DNA of 11,907 bases from Baffinella frigidus (lineage: Eukaryota; Cryptophyceae; Cryptomonadales; Baffinellaceae), in the NCBI GenBank assembly GCA_026770585.1, contig MU647798.1, forward strand, positions 23,282 through 35,188, read 5' to 3'. The translations under genes and the position numbers were made by a program. Shown here one piece after another: positions 1-6,225 of this stretch. Numbering within the stretch: the first letter of the stretch is position 1; every line of letters begins with the position of its first letter. The notes beneath the pieces are model-generated. The model saw only the letters and a list, made by a program, of their open reading frames with translations. It did no database searches and was not told where the DNA came from.

Positions 1-146
1 TTGGAGTTTGGGGGTTGGAGTTTGGGGTTTGGGGTTTGGGGTTTAGGGTGTGGGGGTTGGGGTTTGGGGGTTGGGGTCTGGTGTTTTGGGTTTGGGGTTT
101 CGGGTTTCGGGTTTAGGGTTTGGGGTTTGGGGGTTAGGGTTTAGCA
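1..146 (+). repeat. Degenerate interstitial telomere-like array
   Basis: G-rich 6-8 bp units, mostly TTTGGGG, TTGGGGG and TTTCGGG with a few true TTTAGGG, run in the same orientation as the terminal telomere. The array is too diverged to be an active chromosome end and is best read as an old telomeric tract left inside the subtelomere. A short non-telomeric insert follows (147-193); it contains a weak hairpin (GAAATC near 158 against GATTTC near 176) and no gene. Confidence 0.85.
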
Positions 147-193
147 CCATGGAAGAAATCTCCTCCGGCGAGAAGGATTTCTGTTCTCCCTGG

Positions 194-256
194 TTTAGTG
201 TTTAGTGTTTAGTGTTTAGTGTTTAGTGTTTAGGGTTTAGGGTTTAGGGTTTAGGG
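194..256 (+). repeat. TTTAGTG x5 followed by TTTAGGG x4
   Basis: Positions 194-228 are five exact copies of the variant heptamer TTTAGTG, followed without a break by four exact TTTAGGG units at 229-256. The variants are grouped in one block rather than scattered, so they more likely spread by copying than by independent mutation. Orientation matches the terminal telomere. Confidence 0.95.
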
Positions 257-805
257 TTAAAACCTTGAATTCCACGAAGATGTGCGGCTTATTCCCGTCG
301 CTTCCGGACTTGCTCTGCGCACGTTTCCGCTCCAAAGTTGACGGATTGGTACCAGGGAACTGGGATGTCGACTTAGGAATAGTCCGTGGGAGTGATTTTC
401 CGTCCACTTAGCAGTCAGCAGGGGCTTCACGAATACAATCGATCTAAACGATTCGTACTAGAATCTTATCCATTGCCCTGGAACCTAGCCGGATTTTCAC
501 CCTGAATTCAAGGCGAAAAGGTCCTCGCTCGCTGCTAAGTGGCAGGTCGAAATCGAGGCCTAAGAATTTACCTTAAAAGCTTGCGACTCCGGAGGGAAAT
601 AGTCAACTAGACCAAAATTGTCGTCCACAAGGACCCCGAAAAACTCACTCCCGTCGCTCCCGGGCTTGCTCTACGCCCGTCTCGAAATGGACAAACTTCA
701 GGATTTAATTTGAGCGATTTCGTTGGGTGGGCTGGTCGAAAACGACCGGCCCCTCGAGGGAAAGGACTCAAGTTACAGTATCTATTTGGTTCACTTCGGA
801 GGGCT
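257..805. other. Dispersed-repeat sequence, no gene seen
   Basis: No convincing coding frame. The stretch is made of blocks found again elsewhere. About 310-395 resembles 1066-1150 and, more weakly, 2096-2160; all contain a GCTCCAAAGTTGA-like core followed by a GGGATGTC-like motif. About 727-800 resembles 3475-3550 at roughly three positions in four and shares GGGAAAGG.CTCAAGT. The segment 285-325 is partly echoed at 640-682 (CCCGTCGCTCCC.GG.CTTGCTCT). This is a mosaic of old subtelomeric repeats. Confidence 0.6.
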
Positions 806-818
806 TAGGTCACCACGG

Positions 819-962
819 TAGGAGGTGGAGTTAGAATCCATCCGGAAAATGCTCGTATGAGCGGGCGACACGGGGTACAGTAAGTGGCACAATGCGTCGA
901 GCATGTGCGGCGCTGACGCTGGTTGTTTGGCAATAAATTATCAATCTCTCTGGAGCGCTCTC
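819..962 (+). mobile_element. SINE-like retroposon insertion, copy 1
   Basis: About 130 bp of this element (817-949) recurs inverted at 6078-6210 with only four mismatches that I count in 133 positions. The plus-strand 3' end carries AATAAA (932-937) followed by a CT-rich tail. TAGGTCACCACGG occurs just before it (806-818) and just after it (963-975), as expected of a 13-bp target-site duplication from target-primed reverse transcription. One caution is that the same 13-mer occurs a third time at 1048-1060, so local duplication could mimic the flanking repeat. There is no coding capacity. It could be a SINE or the 5'-truncated 3' end of a LINE; no source gene is visible. Confidence 0.7.
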
Positions 963-1022
963 TAGGTCACCACGGGTTTGTCTACCTCGGCAAGGAAGTC
1001 TGAGAGCGCTCCAGAGAGATTG
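942..1022. repeat. 21-bp perfect inverted repeat
   Basis: Positions 942-962 and 1002-1022 are exact reverse complements (arm begins CAATCTCTCTGG), separated by 39 bp. The left arm is the CT-rich tail of the preceding retroposon copy; the right arm lies beyond its flanking repeat, so the tail appears to have been copied back in the opposite direction. Confidence 0.9.
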
Positions 1023-1138
1023 ACTTTGGAGCGGAAACGTGTCTCTCTAGGTCACCACGGGTTTGCTTGCCCTGCACCCGTTTCAGCTCCAAAGTTGATG
1101 GAATTGCACCAGGGACCCGGGATGTCAACTAGACAATA

Positions 1139-1330
1139 CAGTGGACCTACCCTAACACATACCCGTCGGGGCCGGACTGATTGAGTATGTGTGGAGGGTA
1201 GGTATGCGTTATGGTGTCCACCCTTCAGGCATACTTCCTTGCAGGGGGAAATCGGGGGCCGGCCGAAGGAATATGTGTGGAGGGTAAGTATGTGTTACGG
1301 TAGCCTGCGTTAGGGTAGGTGGACTGTAGT
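1139..1330. repeat. Foldback segment with internal direct repeat
   Basis: ACCTACCCTAACACATAC (about 1145-1162) pairs with GTATGTGTGGAGGGTAGGT (about 1184-1202). The second segment recurs directly near 1272-1301, and a further inverted match to the left arm lies near 1306-1328 (GCGTTAGGGTAGGT). The region can therefore fold in two alternative ways. It resembles a foldback or MITE-like remnant; no coding sequence. Confidence 0.65.
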
Positions 1331-1370
1331 CCGTGAGACCGCTCAAAAGGGTACGCGGCACGTGCCTAAG

Positions 1371-1445
1371 TTAATTATTGGATTCTTGCCTAGGATAATT
1401 ATTGGATTTTTGTGCCTATTATTAATGATTGGATTCTTGCCTAGG
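1371..1445. repeat. Three tandem 24-30 bp AT-rich units
   Basis: Three consecutive copies of a unit reading TAATTATTGGATTCTTGCCT, the middle one diverged and the third slightly longer. An AT-rich island in otherwise GC-balanced sequence. No gene is seen between 1331 and 1596. Confidence 0.75.
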
Positions 1446-1596
1446 AAACACGCGAAACGTCAGCAATTTGTTACGTCCCTGCGGGAGGGACGCGCCCCGT
1501 AGTGTTCTGAGTGGGTGAGGGGGGAGACCTGGACCCTGAAGGGGAAATGCTTGATGTCGTTGACTAGGCCTGCGTCGTCCATCTTGCGCCCGATCT

Positions 1597-1857
1597 GGGT
1601 CAGGGTTTAGCGTTTAGCGTTTAGGTGTGAGGGGTGAGGGTTTAGGGGTGACGGGTGAAGGGTGAGGGTTGAGGGTTTAGGGTTTAGGGTTTACTCTTTA
1701 GGGTTTAGGGTTTAGGGTTTGGGGCTTAGGGTTTAGGGCTTAGGGTTTAGGGTGAAAAGTCAGGGGTGGAGGGTTGAGGGTTTCAGGTTGGTTGTTTAAT
1801 TAAGGTGCAGGGTTTAGGGTTGAGGGTTTAGCGGGGCATGGGGTTTAGGTTTAGGTT
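1597..1857 (+). repeat. Interstitial telomere-like array, mixed variants
   Basis: TTTAGGG units interspersed with TTTAGCG, GGGTGAG, GGGTTGAG and GGGCTTAG variants, in the orientation of the terminal telomere. Exact units cluster near 1676-1760. Non-telomeric interruptions lie near 1765-1805. It looks like an old telomere tract that has decayed. Confidence 0.85.
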
Positions 1858-1920
1858 TTTTTTACTAGTGTATTTGTCATCTCGAGGGTTGAGAGTATGA
1901 AAGAAGAAGAAAAAGAAAAA

Positions 1921-2030
1921 GAAGAAGAGAGAGGTGCATGCGCTCTTGTTACGGCACAGGTCTGTTTTGCAAGATACCCTCGGGCGATCAGATCTGCAAC
2001 TGAGGGGGTCGATCTAGCTAGAGAGGCGAG
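1921..2030. repeat. Dispersed repeat R2, uninterrupted copy
   Basis: This block is directly repeated at 2195-2462, where it is split by an insertion. Shared landmarks are GAGAGAGG..GCATGCGC at its left, ACCCTCGGG.GAT.AGATCTG in the middle and ACTGAGGGGGT on the right. The left motif GAGAGAGGTCATGCGCACTC recurs at 9263-9286 and inverted at 11350-11375. A purine-rich GAA/AAG tract precedes it (about 1898-1928). No gene is seen in 1858-2160. Confidence 0.7.
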
Positions 2031-2161
2031 TTGAACGTTGAGGGGGGGAATACAGGTCTCGATCTGCACCCCTGCGAAGAGACCGGTCTCTTTTTCGCTC
2101 CACATTAACGGATTTGTACCGCAAACCCCGCATGTCAGCTTGAGAACAGTCGGTCCACCCA

Positions 2162-2194
2162 ACTGAGGCAGGGCTAGACTTGGCGTCGAACACG
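2162..2194 (-). pseudogene. Tiny Hsp70-derived fragment
   Basis: CTGAGGCAGGG followed by GGCGTCGAACACG repeats the left part of the main Hsp70 fragment (2714-2753), with a small deletion between the two pieces. On the minus strand it would cover only the residues VFDAK. It is useful as a third copy showing that CTGAGGCAGGG was already attached to the Hsp70 piece before the segment was duplicated. Confidence 0.5.
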
Positions 2195-2462
2195 AAGAAG
2201 AGAGGGTTGCATGCGCACGTCTACACAGGGCGCTACGTGGGGGTATTCCAGGGGCGCCCTTTGAGCCATTGGGGCGCCCTTGGAGCCGTTTTCTGCCTAG
2301 AATTGACTTTTGAATCCAATTTTCTCTTGAAAATTTGACTTTTGAATACCCCCCCCTCCAGCCCTGCGTGGTGTTGCGCTACAGGCCTGTGTTCCAAAAC
2401 ACCCTCGGGAGATTAGATCTGCCCTTGCGACTGAGGGGGTTGTTCCAGCTGGAGAGGCAAAT
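2195..2462. repeat. Dispersed repeat R2, copy split by insertion
   Basis: Direct repeat of 1921-2030. Its left part lies at 2195-2225 and its right part at 2367-2462; the intervening 141 bp has no counterpart in the first copy and behaves as a separate inserted element. Confidence 0.7.
2226..2366. mobile_element. 141-bp MITE-like insertion in R2
   Basis: The ends form an imperfect terminal inverted repeat of about 23 bp (18 of 23 by my alignment) that includes an exact GGGGGTATTC (2239-2248) against GAATACCCCC (2344-2353). The uninterrupted sister copy at 1921-2030 lacks it. Inside are two direct repeats: GGGGCGCCCTT.GAGCC at 2251-2267 and 2271-2287, and TTGACTTTTGAAT at 2303-2315 and 2335-2347. 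No clear target duplication and no coding sequence. Confidence 0.6.
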
Positions 2463-2515
2463 TTAGAGGATAGGGCCTGGAGAGTCGGATTTAGGCTGGA
2501 GAGTCGATTTTAGGG

Positions 2516-2590
2516 TTTGACCATCCGAATGGCGTCGAACACGGTGTTCTCGGGCGGCCTGGTTCTTGGCGGCGTCTCCCACGAGCCGCC
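2516..2590 (-). pseudogene. Second broken Hsp70 copy (frameshifted)
   Basis: On the minus strand this repeats the part of the main Hsp70 fragment encoding [11 protein letters not shown] and ENTVFDA. Relative to that copy it lacks 8 bases (the ATGAATCC of the other copy), which shifts the frame. On its upstream side the homology stops at 2590, where a CCTAGG-rich foldback begins. On the other side it stops at the telomere-like TTTAGGGTTT (2510-2519). It is a dead fragment made by local duplication. Confidence 0.85.
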
Positions 2591-2670
2591 ATTGCCTAGG
2601 ACCTCCTACCGTAGGCTAAAATCCTAGGACCTTTTGGTCCTAGGAGCCCTACGTCCTACGGTAGGCAATT
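2591..2670. repeat. CCTAGG-type foldback element
   Basis: A perfect hairpin TCCTAGGACC-TTTT-GGTCCTAGGA at 2622-2645 sits inside partly matching outer arms (ATTGCCT...ACCGTAGG near 2591-2616 against CCTACGGTAGGCAAT near 2655-2669). It interrupts the second Hsp70 copy. A further small hairpin, AAACTACCC against GGGTAGTTT, follows at about 2680-2704. Confidence 0.8.
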
Positions 2671-2677
2671 CCGTAGG

Positions 2678-2950
2678 CTAAACTACCCAAATTTCGGGTA
2701 GTTTCTCTATGAACCTGAGGCAGGGTTTGACCATGCGTTTAGCGTCGAACACGGTGTTCTCGGGATTCATGGCGGCCTGGTTCTTGGCAGCATCGCCTAC
2801 GAGCCGCTCGGAGTCGGTAAATGCGACCCACGAGGGGGTCGTACGGTTGCCCTGGTCGTTGGCGATGATCTCGGCGCGCTCGTTCTGCCAGATGCCGACG
2901 CAGGAGTAGGTGGTGCCCAGGTCGATGCCGATGGCCGGCCCGTCGATCTT
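2678..2950 (-). pseudogene. Hsp70 N-terminal exon fragment, truncated
   Basis: Read on the minus strand from 2950, the frame begins KIDG and contains [15 protein letters not shown], the phosphate-binding motif that opens the Hsp70 ATPase domain, then [16 protein letters not shown] and [10 protein letters not shown]. These 73 codons (2950-2732) align without gaps to the start of cytosolic Hsp70, an ATP-driven protein-folding chaperone normally about 650 residues long. After KRM the family sequence stops; 17 unrelated residues lead to TAG at 2678-2680. Upstream in the same frame there is a stop (TAA, minus strand) about 24 bases before the AAG codon and no ATG between, so the start codon must lie in an earlier exon; a good splice acceptor is present. 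The first exon is not resolved. The ATP-binding core is incomplete and no substrate-binding domain is encoded here. The alternative is a genuine first exon cut off by rearrangement. Confidence 0.88.
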
Positions 2951-2979
2951 CTGCTCGCACAGACATCCCGGTTAGTCAG
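2951..2979 (-). promoter_or_regulatory. Splice acceptor and branch point of Hsp70 fragment
   Basis: On the minus strand CTGACTAAC (2971-2979, read in reverse) gives a consensus branch point ACTAAC about 20 bases before CAG (2951-2953), directly followed by the first Hsp70 codon AAG. The spacing fits a spliceosomal intron. The polypyrimidine tract is weak. The 5' splice site and first exon are not identified. Confidence 0.65.
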
Positions 2980-4372
2980 CGTCGCGTTCCTTTGCTCTCA
3001 ATCTGTCGCAAACGGACGGGCAAATCCAGAAGCCTCGCGACGAACCACCCTCGCTTCTCACACGCAATCAATCTCAAACGTGCCCGATGGGAGACGCCAC
3101 CGTCACCCGTCAGCATGCACAACTGCCACACCACCTCCAGCATACCACACCCTCGGGAGCTGTCAGTCGTTGTGCCGGTCGCAGTCACACGAATCATTCC
3201 AAACCACCCAGGCCTCCTGGTTGCCCACGCCCTTCAAGCTCAACGCGTTGAGCGGTTCCGGCGCCCGCTGAGGGCTGATAGAGGGCCAGGAAGGTCGGGG
3301 CCGGGTCGGGCCGGTGGAGTGCGGCGAAGCACCTTGTTCGACATGTTCGGTCCTAGAGTGTTCCGGAATCTTCGAATTGTTGACCCCTCGAGCCGAACTA
3401 GTCAAAAAAGCCATTGTTTTTTTGCCCCATTACCAAATCGAGCGAGTACTTTGAGCCATTTCAGTGTATTTCCTCTGGCGGGCGGTCGGAAGTGAGCGCC
3501 CCTCAAGGGAAAGGGCTCAAGTGGCAATGTCGATCTGGTACCACTTCGCTAATAGGTTGTGATGTGGCCTACGCGGCCACGCGCGCCACCCCCACTGTGG
3601 GGCCCCTCACGGGCCCCTCAGCGTTGGTCGCCAAGGTGCCGCTCTGATGCGGAGCGTGGGTCTCGCTCAGGTTGCCCTTGGGAGGATGAGGAGTCATGGC
3701 CTCTTGCGAGGCCTGGCCTCACCTGTGGAGCCCCCGACCACGTCCCAAAGAGGAACGTGAGGGTAGCTACCTGAGTGAGAATAGAGGGGTCCCACGCATA
3801 CCCCGTGAGGGGCTGCTTGTGGGACGTGGGTGGGGCAGACAGGAGATGGGCTGTACGCACAGCCTGTCTTGTTCTGTGCCTTTTGATCACGACGACTTCG
3901 ATGAGACGCAGGGGGTTCGCCAAGTAAGGGTCGATCGGAATTCTCTGGTTCGAGACCTGCTATAGCTCCAGGACCAGCCCCCGCGGCCGTGCTCACCACG
4001 GCGTTTCGGTCCATCGGACCAAGAAACGTTCGTGCTGCTGTATGACGTTCATTAAAGCTCCATAAGCTCCATAAGGTTGGAGGTGCGAAGTGGGACCACA
4101 TCGACAGCCGGCCAGGTGGCCGGCTCCTGATCGAGTACGGGGCGGGCACGCCACCCGAGACCATCAGCGAAAGCGCACCGATGCATGTCGCGGCACCTGG
4201 GGGCAGCAACCCGCAGCCGCACTCAACTCAACTTTGGCAACAACATGCTCTCGGAGCTTCCTCCTCTTACACTCCCCTCAATAAGAGGGGGGGGTCGTAG
4301 ACCTGCTGCTCATTCGAGAGATGCTGCTGCACAACACCGAGTGCCCCTTCCCTCTTCCCCCTTCCGGGTCCG
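2980..4372. other. No convincing gene; Hsp70 upstream and old repeats
   Basis: Apart from the heat-shock element, several frames of 60-170 codons overlap on both strands but begin with non-ATG codons or lack recognisable motifs, and none dominates. About 3475-3550 repeats 727-800. GC-rich stretches are 3260-3330 and 3555-3640. A small hairpin CCTCTTA/TAAGAGG lies near 4264-4288. Confidence 0.55.
3361..3373. promoter_or_regulatory. Heat-shock element, three alternating units
   Basis: TTC-CG-GAA-TC-TTC is an exact TTCnnGAAnnTTC array, the binding site of heat-shock transcription factor trimers. Further TTC triplets lie at 3337 and 3346. The site is about 410 bases upstream of the Hsp70 exon on the minus strand, a reasonable place for an Hsp70 promoter if a 5' intron separates them. 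No TATA box is evident. Confidence 0.55.
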
Positions 4373-4405
4373 GGTTTAGGGTTTAGGGTTTGGGGGTTCG
4401 GCGCG
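4373..4405 (+). repeat. Short interstitial telomere patch
   Basis: Two TTTAGGG units plus a degenerate TTTGGGGG, in the orientation of the terminal telomere, directly abutting the R1 repeat field. Confidence 0.85.
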
Positions 4406-4429
4406 TTGATGTGATCCGAAAGGAAGCAT

Positions 4430-4499
4430 GGCCTTTCTACAGAACAAGTTCCGGTGTTCGCCTATGTAGGGAGCTCGAAGAACCTAACGGACCTAAAGG
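4430..4499 (+). repeat. 70-bp dispersed repeat, copy 1
   Basis: Matches the reverse complement of 9701-9770 at 66 of 70 positions by my count, and 8055-8108 directly over its last 54 positions (about 50 of 54). Landmarks are AGAACAAGTTCCGGTG and GAAGAACCTAACGGACC. No coding role seen. Confidence 0.85.
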
Positions 4500-4539
4500 C
4501 GTCGCGTTTGACAAGAGAGGATCCTTTCCACGGAAGGGC

Positions 4540-4645
4540 GAGGTGTCCGCCTATGTTGGGAGCATTAACGTAACGGGCCTACCGGAGTGATCGTTGGGCA
4601 GATCCTGTCGCTCTCTGCGAACCGTCTCGAATCATGGGGAAATTC
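4540..4645 (+). repeat. R1 repeat unit, best copy
   Basis: Reference copy of an older repeat, marked by CGCCTATGTTGGGAGCATT, GGGCAGATCCTGTCGCTCTC and GAACCG.CTCGAATC. Diverged copies or pieces lie near 4753-4780, 4915-4947, 5205-5236, 5377-5480, 5576-5625, 6226-6330, 6395-6425, 6625-6692 and 6788-6838. Some add GCTCTCGCCGCAGATCTC and CTCCAGGTAACCTTGCGATAGAGG. Most copies are interrupted by foldback elements or retroposon-like insertions. Confidence 0.7.
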
Positions 4646-4651
4646 TAAACA

Positions 4652-4818
4652 GGGGGGTTCCTGTAGACGGGTAAGGTGACGGAAACTCGGGCATTTCCTG
4701 CCCGAAAATCCCTTCGTAGCCCCTGTGTGGTAGTTGACGAGAAAGAGGTCGCTGGGGCAGATCTCTCTGCAAACCGCCTCGGGTCATCTTTCCGTTACCT
4801 TATCCGCAGGAACCCCTC
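4652..4818. repeat. Foldback element with ~30-bp inverted ends
   Basis: GGGGTTCCTGTAGACGGGTAAGGTGACGG-type sequence at 4652-4685 is the near reverse complement of 4789-4818 (which contains TTCCGTTACCTTATCCGCAGG). Inside is a smaller hairpin GGGCA...TGCCC near 4693-4706. The arm motif GATAAGGTAACGGAAACTC recurs at 6343-6384 and in the opposite direction at about 7724-7745. An R1 fragment lies within. Confidence 0.7.
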
Positions 4819-4905
4819 TACGTCCCTACAGTATTGCCTACCGTGGGACCTAAGGATTACCCACTGAAGGGTTACTCACGAAATCCCTTTGAAATCCGCT
4901 GTGCG
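4789..4905 (+). repeat. Repeat shared with 7725-7830
   Basis: About 110 bp is directly repeated at 7725-7830; both contain GTTACCTTATCCG.AGGAACCC, TTGCCTACCGT.GG and a final AAATCCCTT.GAA.TCCGCTG. The two copies sit next to different foldback structures, so the block has been shuffled. Confidence 0.7.
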
Positions 4906-5038
4906 GGTGGCCGTTGGGCAGATCTTCTCGCTCTCTGCGAACTCGGAACGTTTTAGAGGTCCAAGCCCAGAATCTGGACCTGGCTTCAAGTACAAATCTT
5001 TAAACCTGCTGAACTGTTCCCTGCCGGCTCGGCAGATC

Positions 5039-5205
5039 TAATCGCGAGTATTTTCCGAAAATACGATTTCGGGGACCTCCGATCCGATTTGCAACGCAAA
5101 TTACTACACGGACGGGTCCATTTTACAAAGTACAGTCAAATTGTGTAGTAATTTTCGTTGAAAATACTTTCAAAATCGTATTTTCGGAAGATACTCGTCC
5201 GGATG
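5039..5205. mobile_element. Nested-palindrome element A (TTACTACAC core)
   Basis: Outer arms: 5045-5069 and 5173-5197 are reverse complements at 24 of 25 positions (arm begins CGAGTATTTTCCGAAAATAC). Inner core: 5092-5109 (CAACGCAAATTACTACAC) and 5143-5160 are reverse complements at 17 of 18 positions, enclosing a 33-nt loop. AGATC flanks both sides (5034-5038 and 5206-5210), and the sequence outside joins up as an R1 copy (GGCAGATC / GATCCTGTCGCTC), so the element appears to have entered R1 with a 5-bp duplication. No coding sequence; MITE-like or foldback class. Confidence 0.8.
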
Positions 5206-5235
5206 AGATCCTGTCGCTCTCTGCGAACCGCCTCG

Positions 5236-5379
5236 CATCTCACAGGGAAACGGTTTTAATTTAAAACTTGCTGGCAATGAAATTTACTACACATAACGAG
5301 TTTTACTAGTAATATTAAAGCATTCGTGTAGTAATTTTCATTGAATCAAAAGTTCTAAATTAAAACCGTTTCCCCATGA
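5236..5379. mobile_element. Nested-palindrome element B (TTACTACAC core)
   Basis: Outer arms: 5245-5269 and 5350-5374 are reverse complements at 24 of 25 (arm begins GGGAAACGGTTTTAATTTAA). Inner core: 5275-5292 (CAATGAAATTTACTACAC) and 5326-5343 match at 17 of 18, again around a 33-nt loop. The core and loop length agree with element A; outer arms and loop sequence do not. It lies within an R1 copy between GAACCGCCTCG and GTCGCTCCCGCAG. No coding sequence. Confidence 0.82.
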
Positions 5380-5891
5380 AGTCGCTCCCGCAGCACATAG
5401 CCCCGAACTTTTTCTGCAGATCCTTTCTACGGAAGGGCGTGTCGTTGGGTCGTGTTGGAAGACATTAGAACCTAGAGGACCTGAAGGATCGAATAGCCCT
5501 CAAAGTACTTGGTCTGCGCGAAAATGACGTCCCTCCAGGTATTCCGGGGAACGGCGTTTTCCATTTCTAGAGTGGCCTGTCGCTCTCTGCAAACCGCCTG
5601 GAATCGCTCTCGCCGCAGGTTCATGACACGTGGGTCGGATGTGCGTCGTAGTATCATCAAGATCCTGTTCTTCTCTCTCAGACACGCAGTGCTTTGCGAT
5701 TTGTGCTGTGCTTTCCCCCTTTCCCCGCGCAAGCTTCACGGCTGGGAGGTAAACTCCCTGCTCCGTACATTTGCTTTACATACGGGCAAAGTGGTGGGAA
5801 GCAGATTTGCATCATGTGCGAGGCGGTGGTTCCAAGGATGGTGCCACCGATAGTATCAACGACCAGATACGCGAGGGGATCAAGAATGAGA
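5380..5891. other. R1 fragments, no gene supported
   Basis: R1 pieces at about 5418-5480 (CTACGGAAGGGCG...CCTAGAGGACC), 5527-5545 (CTCCAGGTATTCCGGGG) and 5576-5625 (CTGTCGCTCTCTGC...CGCCGCAG). Several 70-110 codon frames overlap on both strands between 5470 and 5970; none carries a domain I recognise, and they run into repeats, so no CDS is called. Confidence 0.5.
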
Positions 5892-6026
5892 CCATGCAAT
5901 TTGAACCGTGTTTTTGCTATCTTCGGGTGGATTTTGTGCTATTTTACAGTCATGCCGACGCCAAGATAGCAAAATCTGAGAAAATCCACCCTTAAGATAG
6001 CATTAAAGGCTGTTTAAATTGCATGG
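5892..6026. mobile_element. Nested foldback element F
   Basis: Outer arms CCATGCAATTTGAAC (5892-5906) and 6012-6026 match as reverse complements at 14 of 15. Inner arms at 5915-5935 (TGCTATCTTCGGGTGG...) and 5981-6002 match except for one small indel. It has the same outer-plus-inner layout as elements A and B but no TTACTACAC core. No coding sequence and no clear target duplication. Confidence 0.75.
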
Positions 6027-6081
6027 CCTCGGACACTAAGATCTCGGCCCTACCGTCCCTCCAGGCGACCTTGCGATAGAG

Positions 6082-6212
6082 ATTGATACTTTATTGCCAA
6101 ACAACCAGCGTCAGCGCCGCACATGCTCGACGCATTGTGCCACTTACTGTACCCCGTGTCGGCCGCTCTTACGAGCTTTTTCCGGATGGATTCTAACTCC
6201 ACCTCCTACCAA
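6082..6212 (-). mobile_element. SINE-like retroposon insertion, copy 2
   Basis: Inverted near-identical copy (129 of 133 by my count) of 817-949. Read on the minus strand its 3' end has AATAAA (TTTATT on plus at 6090-6095). It is bracketed by an exact 14-bp direct repeat ACCTTGCGATAGAG at 6068-6081 and 6213-6226, a target duplication typical of LINE-type integration. An unoccupied related site, CTCCAGGTAACCTTACGATAGAGGG, lies at about 6980-7004. It has no coding capacity, so it would need an enzyme supplied elsewhere. Confidence 0.85.
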
Positions 6213-6225
6213 ACCTTGCGATAGA

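Noticed and set aside
1851-2162. 103-codon minus-strand frame
   Set aside because: Starts at TTG, runs through a GAA/AAG purine tract and the R2 repeat, and has no recognisable motif; treated as chance.
2739-2966. 75-codon minus-strand frame with an ATG start, over the Hsp70 fragment
   Set aside because: It is the wrong frame: Arg/His-rich nonsense, while the neighbouring frame gives the unmistakable Hsp70 motif.
3940-3965. tRNA T-arm-like GGTTCGAGACC
   Set aside because: No D arm, anticodon arm or acceptor stem can be built around it.
3694-4209. 171-codon minus-strand frame
   Set aside because: Begins with TTG, overlaps several other frames on both strands and shows no domain or composition typical of a protein.
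5678-5899. Minus-strand frame containing GGTILGT, reminiscent of a phosphofructokinase motif
   Set aside because: Only seven residues agree, the surroundings do not fit the family, and the frame runs into a foldback element.
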